Assembly: GCA_028015205.1 (NCBI GenBank)
Contig: CM051516.1
Span: 33,804,230-33,868,229 of the forward strand
Source of the DNA: Mytilisepta virgata
Taxonomy: Eukaryota; Mollusca; Bivalvia; Mytilida; Mytilidae
Direction: 5' to 3'
DNA: 64,000 bases
Shown here: piece by piece, positions 1 to 12,000 of the stretch
Position numbering within the stretch: position 1 is the stretch's first letter
How the letters are laid out: every line of letters begins with the position of its first letter
Translations under genes and position numbers: made by a program
The notes under the pieces: model-generated
Database searches by the model: none
The model's input: only the letters and a program-made list of their open reading frames with translations
Told to the model about the DNA's origin: nothing

Positions 1-147
1 GATTTAGATGATGAGGATGAAGAAATGAAGCAATATTTCCATGACACATGGTCAGAAGAATTCTGTCCTGTGGCTACACAACTGTTACAAAGAATGGAAT
101 CATATCAGTCAGACTTAGAACCTATTGAAAGTCCTTCAGGTTCATGA
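1..147 (+). CDS. C-terminal end of an unidentified protein (partial)
   Basis: Frame 1 is open from the first base to a TGA at 145-147 and encodes 48 residues, acidic at the start (DLDDEDEEMKQYFHDTW) and ending SGS. Acidic, Ser-rich and Trp-containing sequence with ordinary codon use looks like a real last exon, and AT-rich non-coding sequence begins straight after the stop. The 5' part lies outside the window. I do not recognise the family. Possible poly(A) signals (AATAAA) occur near 691, 768 and 1027, but none can be chosen from sequence alone. Confidence 0.55.
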   Translation, partial: DLDDEDEEMKQYFHDTWSEEFCPVATQLLQRMESYQSDLEPIESPSGS

Positions 148-3100
148 TGATTTTCATGTAATGTTTAGTTATAATAGTGTTTTATTCATCTGAAACTGTG
201 GTGTGTAAAAGGATTAATGTGGAGTAGATGTAGCTCCTTTTCCCGTTTAACTACTGAAATGGCTAGTATCGGTCTGCAGATTGACAAGATGAACTGAAGG
301 CCAAGCCAGAATTTGAAACCAGTCCGGTTATAGTTAATATCTAACCATCTTATTGTGTTCAAATAATATAAGAAAACCGTCCATTTTATATACATGTATT
401 TTAAACAAGATGTTATGTCAGAAATTATTTTAATTGTACAAATGGTAATATTTATATATACATGTGTGTCATTTTATCAGTGTAATAACTAATCAGGGCC
501 TTATCAAGAACCTGTTATTTCAGAGAATCTTTCGCTGAATTTGATTAGATTTATATTTCTGGGAACTATTTCCTTGTTAGGGTTAGAATGGAAGAAAGAA
601 ATCTTAAAAAGGAAAAGTTTTGGCCTATTTCCCCCGTCTATTAGTGCATGCTGTTTTTATTATGAGAATTATAAAAAGACCTAATCTTGTGAAATAAATT
701 TTTTTATAGTTCAGAATTTATGAAGTTATGAACCATGAACTTGCAGAAAAGCTTTTTCTTAAAAATTCAAATAAAGTAGCTTGTTTTGTTTTTGTAGCCA
801 TAGTGAATTTGTTATTGTTTTTATCAGTATTTTATTATCTTGTTGTTGTATATAATATAACTAATATTTATTTATAAATTGTACAGTATTTCTATTTATG
901 TAAATTCATCCATTAACATGGGATGTAGGAAAACCTTCACCTTGTTATAATAGCAAATGCTATGTAGAATTATGTCCCCTTAGGAGATAAGCTCTGTGTA
1001 CACATGGTGTATATTCATCAGGCCAACAATAAACAATTAATAGTAAATTTTAGATTACCATCTGATTTTCCATAATAGTAGGGAGGATGGGCATTATAAA
1101 CAAAAAATCAACTGTTTTTTGTTGGTAGAAATGAATGAAACAAACATTTCAAACAATAGGGTGTTTTTTATATTTCTGATCTCATTTTGAACTTACCGGT
1201 AGTTACTTTGAAGTATATTTAGACATATACTTGTTCTCTGCCTTCAGAAAAACATACAAAAGAACAATAATCAATCATGCCATACCCGCCTCTTACTCGT
1301 TTCATAATTTTATTATTTAAGATCAACTACATCAAAGAACAGTGAACCTTACTTACCCCTGGCTCAACACATACAGGGGACAGGATGTCAAGGAAGCAAC
1401 TCCTTGAAAATTGATAAATTTCAGTTCGGACATACATGTAAATAGTATGAAAATGGTCTATTCATATGTAGGTACTTTAAGCATAGGACAAAAAATTAGA
1501 AACATACAAGTAGAAAAAATATTACTAGTTTTGAAGTAGAAATGTATTGGTGCATTTTTTCAACATCCATTATATAAAGATTGGTAATTTTAATTTGAAT
1601 ATTTATCCTGGTGTTAGTGGCTGGCAGTTTTGTAAACAATTAAGCTGGCTCTGTAGAATATGCAAATAATCTGACCTTCAGGGTGCAGTCTGTATGCCAC
1701 TTTTTCGTGAGCAAAAATTTTAAACTGCTGACCACCAATTTAAAAAAAATCAGTATTCTGACTGCCAATTTAGTAAAAGTTTAAATATTATGTACCTTCT
1801 TTCAAAATCTTTTGGTCATACTCCATGAAACAGGACTTGGAGTGTTGGATAAGTAATATTATTTGTTAATTGTATATAAACACTGATGTTAATGAAGTTC
1901 AGTTCAGGCTCATCAGTATTTGCCATTTACCCCTGAATCAGTAACGTTACCTTTTGGCATAGTGTCTGTAACTCTAAAAAAAACATTCATTTCATGATAT
2001 TTATGAAAATTGCAGCAATGGCATAAAATCCCCTTCAGTCAGCATAACTGATAGAGAGTTTTTTGATCTATCAGTGTAGCTACTTTCAACAAACTTTGGA
2101 TAAACTATAATTCTAGCAGATTTACAGAATTTTTTATTTGTATTAGAAAGTCAACCATTGCATCAAATATTCAAGATAACTTTCAGTTTTTTTCGGAATA
2201 TGTGTATGCCTTGAATGTTTGAGATAAGTAATGGACCTCCTTTAAATATAATTATTGATTGTGTTTAGAAAACTTCCTACAGATAAATATTAACTGCATC
2301 ATTTTATCAGTGTTGAAAGTAGTTCTGGCAAATAAAGAGTTATGCCATCTTACCAACTAGCTGTATGTTTTCCAAGGGAGGAACCTGTTTTAATATATGA
2401 GCAGGAAGGACAGGATGTATAATATTGTCTGCATATATCCTTGTTAAATGTTTTATGTCAACATTGATAGTATGACAGCTTACATTCTTTGAACAAAATT
2501 GTATTGAACAGTTAGTATACATTTGAAAATTTCAGTTTGTCATTGCAGACTAAGACTTACACCAGAAAATTAGTATCTACCTCCAGTAAATACATGTATA
2601 TTGGCCACTTCCAACTACTCAGTTCTCTCCAGACTTAACCAAATTTTTAAGATCTGTGCATTGTCCACTTTTTTGTCTAGTTGTTCTACTGAAAATTGAG
2701 TCTTTGTCAAATCAACTGTCCTTCATACCAGTCGATATTTTTTTCGTTTGCTTATGAAATATATGTCTCTAAAGAATTTTTCCAGTATTACTATCGTCAG
2801 GAATGTTCAAAATCCAGAATCTGTTTACATTTGACAATTTGATCTTCAGGTTACATTTATATGACATTCTAAATTGATTTTAAAAATGGAATCCTGCTCG
2901 AACTAAACCCCAAATCAAAGATCTAGCACTCAGTATTTGTTTTTTCAAACCTACATTTTCTGAAGGTAAAGCCTGTTAAAATATAATATAGATGGGCAGT
3001 CCAGGATTATAGTGGTGCTAATTTAGTCAAAATATAAATTTTAATAAGTTTATGAATTTTAAAAGTGTTAGTGATTGATGTGAAAACTATTACCAGAACA

Positions 3101-6100
3101 AATCTGACTTTTCTGATTAATAAACTTTAGAAATTGCAATGAAACTTTTGTAGACACATAGAATAAAAAACTATTTATTTATAGTCATGAAATGACATTC
3201 ATTTGATTATATGAAGTATGTCATTGTATGAATTTTTTTAAAGGAATAATGGTGAATATTGTATAGCAACCTTCGAATCACAGTCTGACAATAAAAGGAT
3301 AAAAGACTATCACTAAGTGGTGTGTGACTTGCATTAAAAGCTTAGATAGGTAATAAGCAAATATAAAGTATGTCATTTTCTTTTATAGATTTTGTTTTGT
3401 AGCTAAGCAGGTTAAATGATCATTTACATTCCACATATTTACTGTAATGTATTGCTTTTGATAAGCAACAATAAAATATCAAGACATGTTTATTGTTTGA
3501 TTTTTTTGCAAGAATTTTTGTTACTGAAATAATGTACAGAAATAATCACTACATACAGTAAATAGATCATTGGTTAGAGCATACCAAAGGAATGGATAAA
3601 CATTTTAAATCATAGGCCATTTGATAAATGGATGAACAAGTGCAAAGCTGACAAGCCACCAGATATATCAAAGAAATCCTAACTGGTATCTGCCATGACA
3701 GTGACAGTTGTACTGGACTTGTCAACAACACTCATATTATGTTCTGGCAATCTAAAATCATCACCCAGAAACATCAATTTTCATGGTTTTCTTCTGTTCA
3801 TGGTACATTGTAATTGTACAGTTCCATATAAGATTCAAACAATTACATAAAAATGGGTGGCACATCATAGTTTTTAAATTGCAATTTAATTTGCTTGTTA
3901 TAATGTCCATACATTAGCATAACAAACAATATCAATCAGGAAGATTTTTATAAGCTTTTTGTAGTGCTTTCTATGTAAATTTCCATAAATTATTTCCCTT
4001 GGCAACAATGTTCTATGATGCTTTCTTGTAAAAATTATCTCAAAAAGGGGACAAGTGTTTAGCCTGAACTGAATTGCATTTAATATTACAACTCAGACTA
4101 AGTAAAAATGTATAATTAATTAGCCGGGAATTTCAAAAGCCTTCTAGCAGCAATGAAAATACTTTGCAAAGATTATACACAAATTATTGGTCTAACACTA
4201 GTTATCTCCCCTGTTCATAGTGCATTCTATATAAAAAAATATCTCAGAAAGACAGGTCACAATTACGAAAACTTCACCAGATCTGTTAATATACAAAAGA
4301 CACAAAAAGAAAATCCATTTCCATCATGTGACACTGGATTTTGAATTTTATATGGAATGGTACTTATATTAACTCCTTTAAACTGATAGTTAAGAGAGAA
4401 AAGATGCATGCATGGTGATGCAAGTAATATTATCATTGGGAAGTCATGAACAAACCAATGACCATATATGTCCTGATCTCATGACCAGTTTTTTATTGTC
4501 AAGCCTGTGACTTTTTTCGCGGAAGCAAGACATAGCAATCCTGCATTACATTCACCCTGTGGTTAAATTTTTAAACATTTACATTTAATTACATTTGTAC
4601 TTTCTTAAACCGTCCTGGATTTTTACCGAACTTGGACAGAAGCTTCATCATGATCAATAAATAACATGTGGAGAAAAATTATGTACATTCCACTATTACA
4701 CTGACAACAGTGAAAGCAGTGGAGATGCTGGGTTCTGTGGAACCCTTACAAATTTTTGGAATTTGCATTTGCTTGTACTGCCTTGTTCTGGTCCCCTTTG
4801 GTTTTGTGTATTTTTATATGTTTGGTTATTTGTATCTACAATATTTGTTCACTATTGATTCCACAAGAATTCCCCATTGTCTATTTTGGACTCTGCTGAT
4901 TGCTTTGATATCATTTTGCTTAAATCTGCATAGATTTCTATGTAAGGATATGGAAAGGAGTTTTCTCTGATATATCTGGTAAGCTTTCTAGAAAAATATA
5001 GGGTTGTTGCAGTAATATCGTACTTAGAACTTCAAACTTTCCTATCCATGATACATGGCATAATGTCATGATTTTGAAGCGACATTGCATAGGGCAATCT
5101 TGTGGAATGTTGCCTGTTTCCTGTTTAAGCCATCAGTGTGATATATTGATCTACATCCATAACAATGATTTTATACTGTTGTAAGGATATTTTATCCTAT
5201 GTGTGACTGGGAACAATTGTTCCCTCAATTTCCAAAAATTACATTTTGATAGAGAATAGTAGTAGCATCATTTGCATGGGTTGTATAATGACTCTGCTTA
5301 TTAATTCTGTTTTATGTTGTCTTATTGACATTAAAGCCCAATGAAGTTTATGACAAATGATGCTACAAACTAAGACTCACAGAAAGAAGTCTATTTGAAA
5401 CAGTAAAAATATTTCAACTTTATTCTAACTAAAAAAAAAAAAAAAAACAGGTCTGGGGATAAACTGTTTCTTGAATCAAAGTTTTATAGAAATTGTTATA
5501 TGGTTAACACTGCTTGATTATTGAAATTGGTAAAGCAATAACTTTGATGTATAAAATTTAAATTCATAATATTATTCATTATTTATCTTTTAACTAGGCG
5601 TTTTCGGGCAAATACGTAATTAAAATACACATGCATTCACCTACTCTTGCATACATTCATAATCCTTTGCAAATATCATTGTTAACAACAGATGTATGAT
5701 TTTTTGACAGCTGATTTATACAGCAAAAAGTCATTCAAGTCAAAAAGAATAAAATTACAGGGGAGCAATATATATATAAAAAAAACCTAGATTATATTTA
5801 AACACTTTATTCAAACAATTTGCAGAAAAAGTGATACACAATAGTTGAGAACATACATATTTAATGGTCTGAATGATTAGAATAAATCACATTTCCTGAC
5901 AGGGTTTCCTTTAGACAATATAATTAAGACACAATATTAATTATTCAAAGCACCTTGGAAACTTCCCACTGTAATCATCAAGTACTTCCTGTCCAAATCA
6001 ATAAAATTCCATCTTATAGCAATATAGATCTATGAAAATTTAAACAACAATACAATTCTCTTAACTTTTCCTGTATACTTTATATGTTGTTATTTTGTTG

Positions 6101-7338
6101 TCAATCTTGAGTCTCCATGATTGAAAACTTCGAAAAATAAAGTGCAATAATTTTTACAAATTATTACTGCAGCAATCTATACAAAAAATGGTCAGTCGAA
6201 TGCCTTTGTCTCAATATGTACTTTTGTTTTTGTTAAACAATACATTTAAAACTAACAAAGCATCCTTGGGAGTAAAAAAATGCAGAAATACTATTAAATC
6301 ACCTTCTCCAAAACTGAAGCATACATATATATGTACATGTATTCACTGATTGACCTATTTAAATGTTCCTGGCTTACCTCCAAGATAACGTCAAGATAAT
6401 TTCTGCAATGTACAAATGTATAAAGATAAATTCTGTACATGTACTAAAACTAAAAGACAGAATAAAGTCAGTAAATCAATAGTAGTAAAGAATTTATAAT
6501 AAGGCAAGCAAATGATCAACTACTGTATTGTTTATAAATTTATTTGTGATCAAGATACGAAGTAGAACTCAACATTAAACATCTTGCCAGTGACACTGGT
6601 TTTATTTGTGGTGAATTTAGAAAAGTTCTGATAAAAATTTTAATGAAAATAATAAACGAAATCAAACTGGAACAAAGACACATCCAATTTATGTATATAT
6701 ATATATATATAAACTTCCAAGAAGTGGATTTTAAATTTTGTTTAAATGCATGTAAATGTAGGTCAGTAAAACATTGTTATCATTATAGCCATTTAACAAT
6801 TAGAATTATTACTTTACTTTTAAATTTTTATGCAATATAAAAATTCAGTACTACATGTAATATTCAAATCCAATAATTTAGGACTAATGTGAATTTATTT
6901 AAGGAGAGCGATGTACATGTAGTGTTTTCCCCAGAAATTGGTGGACATGGTAATTTTTCCAAGTGAGGGCAATTTTGTGTGTAAATGTCTTTTTTAAACT
7001 GGGGCACAACATGCAGTGAAGTTTTAATAGATAAAACATAGCTATTATAATCAATTACCACGTAAACCCTGTAATCAATTAACACATTTCTTCCTTACAA
7101 TGTTTTTGTACCTGAAACAGATATGGTCAAAACACAGTAAGATACCTAAATATGAGACCTCAGAAAGGGTTTAATTTATAAATTTGTAAGCACATAAAGA
7201 GCATTGTCATGGAACATTAAAAAAGTATTCAAAGGGCAACAAGGTGCCCAGAGAAGAAGGCATGGTGGAGCACCATGCTAAAATATCCTAGGGAAACCTC
7301 TACAGTGATGTGCGAGACGCAAGTGATCTTGTATTGAA
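148..7338. other. 3' UTR and intergenic stretch, no convincing gene
   Basis: This stretch is very AT-rich with many A and T runs, including a run of about 18 A near 5431-5449 and a TA microsatellite near 6694-6709. Open frames are short (60-100 codons), low in complexity and have no recognisable domain. The longest, 4668-4970 (+), is hydrophobic because of T-rich codons, not because of a clear membrane-protein pattern. The first part is probably 3' UTR of the gene ending at 147. One possible minus-strand last exon (3679-3751) is listed separately. Confidence 0.5.
3679..3751 (-). CDS. Possible last exon of an unknown minus-strand gene
   Basis: On the minus strand an AG acceptor (complement of 3752-3753) is followed by one base completing a split codon, then LPEHNMSVVDKSSTTVTVMADTS and a TAG stop (3679-3681). 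The short stretch is less AT-biased than its surroundings and has a plausible C-terminal composition. I found no partner exon upstream on that strand, and the polypyrimidine tract is weak. It may be chance. Confidence 0.18.
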
Positions 7339-8343
7339 TCACAAATGACCAAGTAAAATGAATTCCTTGATTAATTTTGGCAATGGTAACTGTTCTACCT
7401 TTTTCATCAAGTGTATATTTTGTGGAGAATGGATTAATGAATGTCGTATCACAAGACAGGAGAGTGTTCTTAAAGTTTGTGGACCTTCAGCACAGTATTT
7501 AATAAGTCCTAGTAACTCAGGATGAAGAATTATATTTTGGAATTTTTCACTTTGGCATCTTTTAATTAAATTTTTATCAGCTGATGCTCCTGCTTCTAAA
7601 AGCATTTCAGGTATTTCTTTACAATTGCTAAACTGCAGTGCTGTTGATAGTGGTGTGTGACCATTTAAGCCAACATGATTTGGATTTGCACCATTTAACA
7701 ATAATAAACGAGTCGTCTGCACACAATTTGCACGACATGAGAGAATAAGCGGTGTCCAACCTCTGATTTGAACGACATCAACTTTTGCCCCTCTTCTGAC
7801 AAGCTGCGATGCAATTTTATTGTTAGCATGCATTGCTGCAATGTGTAATGGTCTAAGATTGGCTGTATCAGATATATTTACATCACAATTTTCATTGATC
7901 AAAATTCCTTTGACCATTTCATAATTATCCATGTCCACAGCATGCATCAAGGGAGACCATCCTCGATCATCAATAATATTGACATCAAAACCTCCCTGGA
8001 CTAGAAGTTTTATCATTGGAACATCCTCTTTGACAATGCACTTGAACATTATAGATAATTTTAGTCGATCCTTTTTCTTGTATGGCTTCAAAATAAATGT
8101 ATAATTAAAAACATCCACAATGTACTTAAGATTAGTGTTACATCCATTCTGAACTAAAGCTTGTACAATATTTATTTGATCATTCTCAATGGCAACTTCA
8201 ACCATTGTCCGACCGACTCGTTCTGGCCTTTCATTGCTCCTGAATGCATGATTAACATCTAAACCTTTTTTCAGATATTCATCCAGTGTTTTCTTGTCAC
8301 CCTGAATGATACACTGATATAAATCATCTTCAAAGTAATCCAT
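7339..8343 (-). CDS. Ankyrin repeat and SOCS box protein (ASB-like), single exon
   Basis: A 334-residue protein from the first ATG (8341-8343) to TGA (7339-7341). The frame continues 11 codons further 5', but only to a GTG, so MDYFEDD is the likely start. Clear ankyrin repeats run from about residue 128: RGWSPLMHAVDMDNYEMVKG, LRPLHIAAMHANNKIASQLV, RGWTPLILSCRANCVQTTRL and GHTPLSTALQFSNCKEIPEM; weaker repeats lie before them. The last 45 residues match a SOCS box: LRTLSCLVIRHSL (BC-box-like), then QLPLPKLIKEFIL with the LPLP Cul5-box motif at 319-322. In ASB proteins this box binds elongin B/C and cullin 5, and the ankyrin repeats choose the substrate for ubiquitination. The substrate here cannot be told. 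Either an intronless ASB or one with introns only in the 5' UTR. Confidence 0.87.
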   Translation of the reverse strand: MDYFEDDLYQCIIQGDKKTLDEYLKKGLDVNHAFRSNERPERVGRTMVEVAIENDQINIVQALVQNGCNTNLKYIVDVFNYTFILKPYKKKDRLKLSIMFKCIVKEDVPMIKLLVQGGFDVNIIDDRGWSPLMHAVDMDNYEMVKGILINENCDVNISDTANLRPLHIAAMHANNKIASQLVRRGAKVDVVQIRGWTPLILSCRANCVQTTRLLLLNGANPNHVGLNGHTPLSTALQFSNCKEIPEMLLEAGASADKNLIKRCQSEKFQNIILHPELLGLIKYCAEGPQTLRTLSCLVIRHSLIHSPQNIHLMKKVEQLPLPKLIKEFILLGHL

Positions 8344-9050
8344 TTCATCAAATGCAACATTTAAAAAAAATACCACAAGAATCCAACTGAATCCTCACAT
8401 CTACGTCAGTTATTGCAACAAGAACCATATTCTTTGAATGAAATAAAGTGGTATGCATAATGGATGTGCGGAACTTTCTTATTGTTTCCCACTGGGGTTG
8501 TTAATTCCACAATCAGCTGATACTGAACAGATAAATCAATGTTATTTATAGAATTTTTATCCCAACTTTAGGCAAGTAAAAAGTGATTTTGGATTAATTT
8601 TTAGTCGCACATTTACTTTATTTTCCATTTCAAATGTCCTTCAAAACGTATAACTTCGCTCAGAAAATTATGACATTTTTCTTTTTTTCTGTTAAAGATG
8701 GTAAGAAATCGGAGGTGATATGTCTCATGCGTAACTTAGCAAATGTAAACTTCCGGTGAGTGCTTTTATAAAAATGAAAATTATCAGAGGAAACGACCGC
8801 ACTTTTGACTAAATAATCAATCATGACATAAATTTTTGTTTCCATTTTGACCCCTATTTCTCATTGAATTTATGGCTTTAAATGCAAACATGACAAATGA
8901 ATCAGCTGCTTTTTTCGATAAACAAGTTTTATTGTTAAAGATTCGTTTTGTCTACTGTGAAATATGGCGGGAAATTAACTTATGTCAATAGTTTATAAAA
9001 ATCTGCTGAGGCCGGCGTTTTACAAAGTCTTTGTCCATCATTTTAGAACT
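8344..9050. promoter_or_regulatory. Shared head-to-head promoter region (ASB-like / APEX1)
   Basis: About 0.7 kb separates the ATG of the minus-strand ASB-like gene from the ATG of the plus-strand APEX1 gene, so both promoters and 5' UTRs must fall here unless there are distant untranslated exons. No TATA box is obvious. The bases just before the APEX1 ATG (9007-9050) are richer in GC than the rest. The assignment comes from gene layout, not from a recognised motif. Confidence 0.4.
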
Positions 9051-12000
9051 ATGCCACCGAAGAGCAAGGTAATTTTTTTTTTTGAAACACAAACAAAAAA
9101 ATGAAATGCTCTATTGTAAAATGATCAAGACGCCCCATGTGAAGCTGAAGAATTACCACATATATACTACAGACGTACAGTACAGTACACTCAGTAGTCT
9201 ATATATATGTTGACGGGTAATTCGCAGCTTTTAATTAGGTGCATTCCAGTCATTTTCATGTTAATGCACAGAATTACACGTCATGACTGTATACACTAAT
9301 ACAGTCATTGACTGTAAAATAAATAAAATATAATATAAAATATTTTTTTTTTTTAAATATTAATATAAAGCGAGAAAAGGTTGTAAAAAAAAGTACAAAT
9401 TTTTAACTGCAATAGTAAAGGGGAACATATACAGCGACAAAATTCGCTATAAATACGGGTGGATCCAAATGATGGAGCACCGAACTACTAGACAATAAAA
9501 TTAAAAAGAATGTCAATTTAATTTAATTTTGAATTTCTTAAGGTAGGTAGATTGTTTAATAAAATATATACAGTGTAGCTTATTATAAGTAAAACTGTCT
9601 TCAGCTGACATTATCCAAATAAATTTTGCGATCATGTGCACGTCCACTGCCAGTTCTCAGTTACTAGTTAACATAGGGTCATATTTTTGTGTGCAGGTGC
9701 ATGATGAAGAGACTGACCATGTGACTTAAGATGAAGGTCACGAGACCCATATGACATGGTTGACTGGCTTTTAAGTTTTATGTCAAAAAATCAGTTTCAA
9801 TATATAGTGACCTACAATCATGTTACATGGTGTGAGGGTGAATCTCAGGGAGTAACACAGCCTCCTATCAAATTTAGGTCAATATGACCTTCTTATCGCA
9901 CTTCATTGACATAGGCAAAAAAAAAGTGTGTTTATGGTCACCCGACCGACCCTTATTTTATCATCGCGACCCTAACTTTTTTAATCGGCAATTTTCTGAA
10001 ATCCTGGAAATTCCTGCCTTTCTGTCACAAGTACCGGTATTTATCATATTAAACAACAATGGCGACCTCCAGTGCCAGCACTGCCAGCATTTTGTCGCTG
10101 ACTTTTAAACAGTGTCCCCATTTAAAAGCAGACAAAAATGTCATAGCTCTGTTTAACAATTGAAGAACTTTCATTGATATATTCAATGAATATCACGATA
10201 GTGAGTATTCTTCATTTGAAAAAAATGATTCATGTAAAGTAATGTCTCCAAATAATATGAGGTTACTCCTGCATTGTCAGTCAGAGAAGTAGTGACATTT
10301 ATCACTGTTAGACAGTTTACTTTTACCTTTTGAATGAGCCTAATCCCCCCCTTGAAAAAAAAAAAATCAACCTACCGACCCTATTTTTTAACCGGATTTT
10401 CATAGGAAAATATCGGTTATTAATTTGGTGATGTACGGCGGGCGGACGGACAGGCGGCTGCCAAACAGTGTCCGTGCAATAACTTATGAACTGTTCAACC
10501 AAAGCTTTTCAAATTTTAATATGTTGTTACTGATGACAAAATGGAGGTCAAGTTCGATATTGACGATTTTCACTTTCACCGTTCAAGAGTTATGGTTCTT
10601 GAAAGATTGAAAAATGGCTTTTCCAGTGGTGTCCGTGTTATAACTTATGAACTGTTCAACCAAAGCTTTTCAAATTTTAATATGTTGTTACTGATGACAA
10701 AATGGAGGTCAAGTTCGATATTGACGATTTTCACTTTCACCGTTCCGGAGTTATGGTTCTTGAAAAGTTGAAAAATGGTTTTCGCAGTGGTGTCCATGTG
10801 ATAACTTATGAACTGTTCAACCAAAGCTTTTCAAATTTTAATATGTTGTTACTGATGACAAAATGGAGGTCAAGTTAGATATTGATGATTTTCACTTTCA
10901 CCGTTCAGGAGTTATGGTTCTTGAAAGATTGAAAAATGGCTTTCCCAATGGTGTCCGTGTGATAACTTATGAACTGTTCAACCAAAGCTTTTCAAATTTT
11001 AATATGTTGTTACTGATGACAAAATGGAGGTCAAGTTCGATATTGACGATTTCCACTTTCACCGTTCCGATAATGACGATTTTCACTTTCACCGTTCAGG
11101 AGTTATGGTTCTAAAAAATTGAAAAAAGGCAGTTCAAGTCGTCGTTTCCATGCAAAGGTCATTTGTTGTTGTCAAGTTATTACTTTTCTTGTGGCATATT
11201 CGTGGCCCTTCATACAGCAGAAAATGAGATATTCAGCAGTTCCATCTCAAAAATTCCAATATTTGTCACTTACTATAAATAGGAGGTCAAGATTGATTTT
11301 TGCCTTTCCATTTCTGAACCCTACAAAACCCTACAAAAATTCATTTATATTTCTTTACTTCATCCTGTTTGGGAATCCAGATTTGCAAACATCATTTCCA
11401 TGCAGGAAAATCCGGTTTGCTGTCATTCGACAGCCTCTTGTTTCAGCATGTGACAGTAAACTCACATATTTTTTTTGGCCTAAGGTTAAGTTTTACGTCT
11501 TAGTTCAGTTCTTCAATACCAAGGGACCTACAGTCATATTACTTGGTGTGAGGATGCATCTCGGGGAGTAACACAGCCTCCCACAAAAATTGAGTCACTC
11601 TGACCTACTTATCACACTTCATTGACTTAGGTTAAGGTTTACATCGAGTTCAGTTCTCTGATACCAAGGGACCTACAATCATATTACTTGGTATGAGAGA
11701 GCATCTCGGGGAGTAACACAGTCTCCTACCAATAATCTTTGTCCGCCATGTTTTAGAATAGCTTATTTTATGGAATCATGAATGAAAAAATACTATTTTC
11801 AAGAATTTCAAGTGAAACGAACCTTTTGTCCAAATTGGTAATGAAACTACAAATGTAATTTATTTCACGGATTTCTTTGCGGACCAGAGCTATCACATGT
11901 GCAAGTTCACACACACACAAAAAAATTCCAACCAGCTGACCCTTAATATAAACATTTTCACATGTATGGGGAAACCAAGAATCAATTTTGCATGGCCTTT

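Noticed and set aside
2340..2522. Minus-strand frame ending near a GTAAGATGG donor-like site
   Set aside because: The acceptor side is poor, composition is unremarkable and no partner exon is seen.
4668..4970. 100-codon hydrophobic frame that could be a membrane protein
   Set aside because: Hydrophobicity follows from T-rich sequence; there is no start context, splice partner or family resemblance.
10425..11571. Frames of 61-150 codons in + orientation
   Set aside because: Generated by 161-bp tandem units and flanking repeat text; near-identical peptides recur in adjacent units.
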